From Gemmataceae bacterium (GTDB lineage: Bacteria > Planctomycetota > Planctomycetia > Gemmatales > Gemmataceae), in contig LR594584.1 of NCBI GenBank assembly GCA_901538445.1, positions 1,486,935-1,530,531 on the forward strand: a DNA stretch of 43,597 nt, read 5' to 3'. The notes under the pieces are model-generated. The model worked only from the letters and a program-made list of their open reading frames with translations. It had not been told where the DNA came from and ran no database searches. The position numbers and the translations under genes are program-made. How positions within the stretch are numbered: position 1 is the stretch's first letter; each line of letters opens with the position of its first letter. This document shows positions 40,314 to 43,597 of the stretch, one piece after another.

Positions 40314-40422
40314 CAGGTCGCTCCGGAGAAGGAACGGGGCGGGGGATTCAACTCGGCGAGGCGAGTTGAGGCAGGGTCACACAAACATTGTTACCCCAGA
40401 GACGTATCGTTTCCGAGAAAAT

Positions 40423-40438
40423 CAGTATTGAAATACTG
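40423..40438. promoter_or_regulatory. AT-rich dyad in a divergent spacer
   Basis: CAGTATT (40423-40429) and AATACTG (40432-40438), a perfect 7-base dyad with 2-base spacing, lie in the AT-rich spacer between the divergent genes 39216-40313 and 40520-40765. It is a plausible operator; no regulator is proven. Confidence 0.45.
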
Positions 40439-40519
40439 AACGGCAATCGAGCGCGTGTGCCGCACCTCTGCGTGGAGTCATTCGCACAACACGTGACGCG
40501 CCAAGGAAAGAGGGGAGAG

Positions 40520-40765
40520 ATGACGCCGCTGTACCGCGACCCGCACTTCACGTTCCGGTTCACCGACGACCGCGTCGTCCCGCGGTTCCACGTCGAGGGG
40601 GTCGCCGCAGGGCGCGTGGTGGTCGTGTACCGACTCGACCCGGCGACCGGCGAGCCGGCCGAGCGGCTGGCGGACGCGGTCGCGGGGGCCGACGGGTGGG
40701 TCGAGCTGCCCGAACCGCTGGTGGTGCGGGCCGGGGGCGGCTTCGTCGCCGTGCCGGTCGGGTGA
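40520..40765 (+). CDS. Small hypothetical protein
   Basis: 81 residues from ATG 40520 with AGAGGGGAGAG directly upstream, which sets the start; the longer frame runs through the AT-rich spacer. MTPLYRDPHFTFRFTDDRVVPRFHVEGVAAGRVVVVYRLDPATGEPAERLADAVAGADGWVELPEPLVVRAGGGFVAVPVG is beta-strand rich, without Cys or membrane segment. I do not recognise a family, though similar short acidic-basic proteins occur in Gemmata relatives. It converges with the beta-helix gene, 17 bp away. Confidence 0.6.
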   Translation: MTPLYRDPHFTFRFTDDRVVPRFHVEGVAAGRVVVVYRLDPATGEPAERLADAVAGADGWVELPEPLVVRAGGGFVAVPVG

Positions 40766-40782
40766 CTCCCCCGCGCCGGGCC

Positions 40783-42387
40783 TCACTTCCCGCCCTTGAG
40801 CCGCAGGTCGAGCTGCGCCTGGAACAGGTCCTTGATGGCGGGTTCCTTCGGCTCGTCGATCACGAGGCACCCCTTGTCACCCGGCACCATCGCCCATGCG
40901 TTGGCCGCGCACCGCGGGCCGCGGACGCACACCAGCGCGCCGAGCGAGTGCGCGTCGGGCTGGTTTACGTACAGGCCCGGGTCCTTGCCCGCGTCGCGGA
41001 GCGTCAGGTTCCAGTGGACCACCCGCGCCCCGAGGAACGGCCCCGCGCCGCCCGCGCCGCCGGGGCGGCCGTCGTTCGCCTCCAGCACGATGTTCGTGCG
41101 GAGGAGGTCGAAGCTCATGGCCCGGTGCGAGTCGAACGTGCCGTGGACCATGACCCCGTCGTTCCACACGTTCCCGGCCGACAGGTACTCGGTGTTGATC
41201 CCGTGGAACGGCTTGCTCTCGATGCGGAACTTCGTGATGAGGTTGTCGTGGCTGCCGACCCGCAGGGCCGTCGCGTGGTGGTTCTCGCCGCCGCGGACGA
41301 CCAGGCCGGTGACGGTGGTGTTCTTCGCCGCCGCGTGGGTCAGCGCGTTGTCTGCGTTCTCGATGGTCACGTCCCGCACCCAGCAGTGCGCCGCCCGGTT
41401 CAGGTACACGCCGTTCCACCCGGCGTACTTCAGGTGGGCCGGGAGCTTGTGCGGCTTCATCCGCAGGGTGAGCCGCTCGACCCCGGCCTCGGTGACGCAC
41501 GGGCCGAGGTCCTCGAACCGCACGTTCCACTCGGGCCGCACGTCGACCCGCAGCGGTTGCTTGAGGGTGACCGTGCCGCCCTCGACCTTCACGATCTCGA
41601 CCGGCCAGTCCCACCGGTTGCGCCCGGTCAGGCCGGTGGCCTTGGCCCAGTCGTACTCCTTCATCTTCTCGTGCCCCGCCATCTGGAGCAGGAGCGACAG
41701 GTCGGCCGGGTTGTCCCACGCCATCATCACGAGGCCGGGCTTGAGCTTCTTCGCCGCGGCCGGGTCGACGGTCACGGTGAGGTCGCCGCGCTTGGCCGGC
41801 CCCTTCACGTCGGCGAGCTTCGCGCCGGGCCGCCAGTACTCCCAGCTCTGGACGTCGCCGTCCTTGACGGTGAGCTTGCCGGCCGCGTCGAACACGTCGC
41901 CGGGGCCGACCCACACGAGCCCGCCGCACCACGACCACTGGAGGTTCCCGCCACCGGCCCCGAGCTTGCCGAGCGCGTCGCTGAGCGACTTCTCGAACGC
42001 GATGACCGACTTCTCGGCCCCCTCCCCGCGGAGCACGACGCCGCTGGCGTGAATGCGGATCGGGGCCGAGACGAGGTAGGTGCCGGCGGGCACGAGGACC
42101 GCGCCGCCGCCCGCGGCCGCCGCCTTCTTGATCGCCGCGTCGAACGCGGCCGTGTCGTCGGCCTTGCCGTCGCCCTTGGCCCCGGCCTCCTTGACGTTCG
42201 CGACCACCTTCGGCTCGGGGAGCGGCACCTCCGAGTACCGGTAGCCGGCGAACGAGCAGTTCGGGACGTGCGAGTGCGCGTTCGGGTTCTTGGCGTACTC
42301 GGCCCACAGGGCGGCCGACGTGGCGGGCTTGTCGGCCGCGGCCGCGGTGAGTGCGGTCGCGAGCAGAACGAGGGGGCAGAAGCGCAT
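40783..42387 (-). CDS. Exported pectate-lyase-like right-handed beta-helix protein
   Basis: 534 residues from ATG 42387 with CGGAG upstream; signal peptide MRFCPLVLLATALTAAAA. Residues about 50-115 hold the pectate lyase superfamily start (VVANVKEAGAKGDGKADDTAAFDAAIKKAAAAGGGAVLVPAGTYLVSAPIRIHASGVVLRGEG). Later strands show the coil repeat with NV..N., e.g. GWNGVYLNRAAHCWVRDVTIENADNALTHAAAKNTTVTGLVVRGGENHHATALRVGSHDNLITKFRI. A polysaccharide lyase or hydrolase is likely; the active residues are not clear. The upstream AraC regulator (starts at 43406) is transcribed in the same direction and could control it. Confidence 0.8.
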   Translation of the reverse strand: MRFCPLVLLATALTAAAADKPATSAALWAEYAKNPNAHSHVPNCSFAGYRYSEVPLPEPKVVANVKEAGAKGDGKADDTAAFDAAIKKAAAAGGGAVLVPAGTYLVSAPIRIHASGVVLRGEGAEKSVIAFEKSLSDALGKLGAGGGNLQWSWCGGLVWVGPGDVFDAAGKLTVKDGDVQSWEYWRPGAKLADVKGPAKRGDLTVTVDPAAAKKLKPGLVMMAWDNPADLSLLLQMAGHEKMKEYDWAKATGLTGRNRWDWPVEIVKVEGGTVTLKQPLRVDVRPEWNVRFEDLGPCVTEAGVERLTLRMKPHKLPAHLKYAGWNGVYLNRAAHCWVRDVTIENADNALTHAAAKNTTVTGLVVRGGENHHATALRVGSHDNLITKFRIESKPFHGINTEYLSAGNVWNDGVMVHGTFDSHRAMSFDLLRTNIVLEANDGRPGGAGGAGPFLGARVVHWNLTLRDAGKDPGLYVNQPDAHSLGALVCVRGPRCAANAWAMVPGDKGCLVIDEPKEPAIKDLFQAQLDLRLKGGK

Positions 42388-42527
42388 GGCGGCTCCGGGG
42401 GCGGTGGCGCGGGAAGGGCAGCGTTGGCGGGACCGTTGGCAGCGGCTCAAGAAGTATGTTCGGGCGACCGCGGGCGGGCTTCGCGATACGGGCACCGGCC
42501 CGTTCGCAGATCGGGCAACGCCGCGGG

Positions 42528-43406
42528 TCAGGCGTTCGCCTGCCGCCACTCCTGCGGGGGCAGGCCGGTGTGCCGCTTGAACGCCCGGTAGAAGCTCGAC
42601 AGGTCCTCGAACCCGCTCTCGAACGCGACCGCGACGACGCTCCGGGGCGTCTCCTTCAGCAGCCGGCAGGCGTGCGCGACGCGGAGCCGCGTGAGGTGCC
42701 CGAGCCACGACTCGCCGGCCAGTTCGCGGAACAACTGGGTGAACCGCCGGCGGCTCATGCCGAGACCGGCCGCGGTGCCGTCGAGCGTCGCGGGCTCGTA
42801 GAACCGGCGGGCCAGCGAGTCGAGGTACCCGCGGACCGCGGCGGCGTGCCCCGCGGCGTCGGCCCCTGCGGCCGGAGGCCCGGCCCCGCCCGCGAGGTTC
42901 CCGCGGACCAGCACCGCGAGGGTGCGGAGCGTCAGCCCGACGACGGCCGCCCGGTGGCCCGGCCGTGCGAGCGCCTGCTCGTAGAGGATCTCGCGGAGAC
43001 CGGCCCGGAGTTGCGGGAGCGCGAGCGCGTTGAGCGGGAGCCGGCCCGGCGGGACGCGGGCGACCGCGGGCTCGCACCGGTACACCTCGGGCGCGACGCA
43101 GATGCCGTACAGCGAGAGCGGCCCGGCCCCGGCCGCGTCGTCGATGATGCGGTGGACGGCCCCGGTGGGCACCACGACCACGTCGTCGGGGCCGCAGCGG
43201 TGGTCGCGGCCGGCGACGCGGACCGTCCCGCCCCCGCGGAGGATGTAGAAGATCTCGAGGAACGCGTGCCGGGAGTCGGCCATCGCGAAGCCGGGCGCGT
43301 GGTGGCTCTCGAGCACGAACACGCCGTGCGGCGGGAGTTCGACGCGGACGGGCCTGAGGCGCTCGCGCATGTCGCGACCGGTGATGTGGGGTGGGTTCCA
43401 CCTCAT
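42528..43406 (-). CDS. AraC-family transcriptional regulator with cupin-type sensor
   Basis: 292 residues from ATG 43406 (280 from ATG 43370). The N-terminal cupin is LRPVRVELPPHGVFVLESHHAPGFAMADSRHAFLEIFYILRGGGTVRVAGRDHRCGPDDVVVVPTGAVHRIIDD. The C-terminal double HTH is about 205-290: SLARRFYEPATLDGTAAGLGMSRRRFTQLFRELAGESWLGHLTRLRVAHACRLLKETPRSVVAVAFESGFEDLSSFYRAFKRHTGLPPQEWR. It is an activator type typical of sugar and oligosaccharide catabolism, and is located 140 bp upstream of the beta-helix gene, in the same direction. Its own promoter region holds the hairpin 43426-43484. Confidence 0.92.
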   Translation of the reverse strand: MRWNPPHITGRDMRERLRPVRVELPPHGVFVLESHHAPGFAMADSRHAFLEIFYILRGGGTVRVAGRDHRCGPDDVVVVPTGAVHRIIDDAAGAGPLSLYGICVAPEVYRCEPAVARVPPGRLPLNALALPQLRAGLREILYEQALARPGHRAAVVGLTLRTLAVLVRGNLAGGAGPPAAGADAAGHAAAVRGYLDSLARRFYEPATLDGTAAGLGMSRRRFTQLFRELAGESWLGHLTRLRVAHACRLLKETPRSVVAVAFESGFEDLSSFYRAFKRHTGLPPQEWRQANA

Positions 43407-43425
43407 CGGTAGACCGCCGACCGAC

Positions 43426-43484
43426 GTGAGTCAAACCCGATCCCCGCCGGGGTGACACCCCGGCGGGAATCGGGTTTGACTCAC
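43426..43484. repeat. Hairpin with 27-base arms
   Basis: Left arm 43426-43452 (GTGAGTCAAACCCGAT, then CCCCGCCGGGG) and right arm 43458-43484 are reverse complements with one mismatch that still allows G-U pairing. The loop is TGACA. No T tract follows. It lies 20 bp upstream of the AraC start and looks like a small palindromic element. Confidence 0.85.
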
Positions 43485-43510
43485 GGTACTTTGGTTGTGC
43501 GCCTGGTGGG

Positions 43511-43597
43511 GCGGGGTGTGGTGGGAAATGGTTCTGGCGGAAACGGGGGGTGGGGTCTCCAGAACCATCGAAAACTCTCCAGAATCAGCCCAAACTC
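43511..43597 (-). repeat. 20-bp tandem repeat with conserved tail, copy 2 (cut by the window end)
   Basis: Reverse strand reads TTCTGGAGAGTTTTCGATGG then TTCTGGAGACCCC, so two units are 20 bp apart, followed by CACCCCCC..CCAGAACCATTTCCCA..CACACCCC, the tail seen at 30544-30600. Here ATGGTTCTGG/CCAGAACCAT is a perfect 10-bp dyad. More units continue past the window end. Confidence 0.85.

Overview
The window is very GC-rich DNA from a planctomycete, most likely the family Gemmataceae. The markers are two DUF1559 proteins with prepilin-type N-termini, a DUF1592/DUF1552 pair, a DUF1501 protein, an ECF sigma factor fused to a huge extracytoplasmic domain, three SGNH/SASA esterases, and two members of a family starting MTE(A/D)EWL that I remember as abundant in Gemmata. 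All family names come from recognition by eye; no database was searched.

Bases 1 to about 9,900 look like the right part of an integrated, probably decaying, prophage-like element. It holds the end of an Ig-like repeat protein, a possible small-terminase-like gene, three tail/structure-like genes (2065-5037), an ImmA-type metalloprotease, a CI-like XRE repressor with a divergent operator-promoter region (6382-6535), and a rightward run of small genes (SWIM zinc finger, a 40-residue membrane peptide, a 70-residue protein, a zinc-ribbon protein, a Dam-type methylase, a tiny HTH protein). The 3' half of a tRNA-Arg(ACG) gene at 9848-9894, flanked by short direct repeats, is a good candidate for the right attachment site. 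No integrase is visible; it and the intact tRNA would lie to the left.

The most unusual feature is a family of short palindromes built on GTCGCGCGAC. Thirteen sites with this core (one has a single base change) and one GTCAATTGAC relative lie between 613 and 9714, and I saw none in the remaining 34 kb. Most sit just after stop codons, but several lie in frame inside genes. The arms change together on both sides of the core, which argues for selection on the fold rather than on one sequence. This could be a mobile palindromic repeat, a protein-binding array or a set of RNA hairpins.

From 10,000 on the DNA looks like host chromosome. A leftward ECF sigma factor/beta-propeller/CBM9-like gene (14492 to 10323) is split by one in-frame TAG. 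An MBL-fold protein and a TfoX-N protein follow. A leftward series (24659 to 16495) encodes a discoidin-domain histidine kinase, its LuxR-type regulator, a lipoprotein, a DUF1559 pseudopilin, a DUF1592 c-type cytochrome-like protein and a Tat-exported DUF1552 protein. Next come a cis-3-hydroxy-L-proline-dehydratase-like enzyme with a DUF2341/LamG/SASA esterase, another DUF1559 protein, a PQQ-type propeller, a CxxCH protein, a second SASA esterase, a soluble hybrid histidine kinase, DUF1501 coupled to a second MTEDEWL protein, a third SASA esterase, a pectate-lyase-like beta-helix protein and an AraC regulator. The theme is exported breakdown of acetylated polysaccharide or glycoprotein, plus signalling.

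The chromosomal part also carries dispersed repeats: a 133-bp inverted-repeat element (28960-29092), a 20-bp-period tandem repeat with a conserved tail found twice in opposite orientation (30461-30600 and 43511-43597), and a 27-bp-arm hairpin (43426-43484). Three single-base frameshifts between 7.4 and 9.1 kb and one nonsense codon at 12.3 kb may be real decay or assembly errors.
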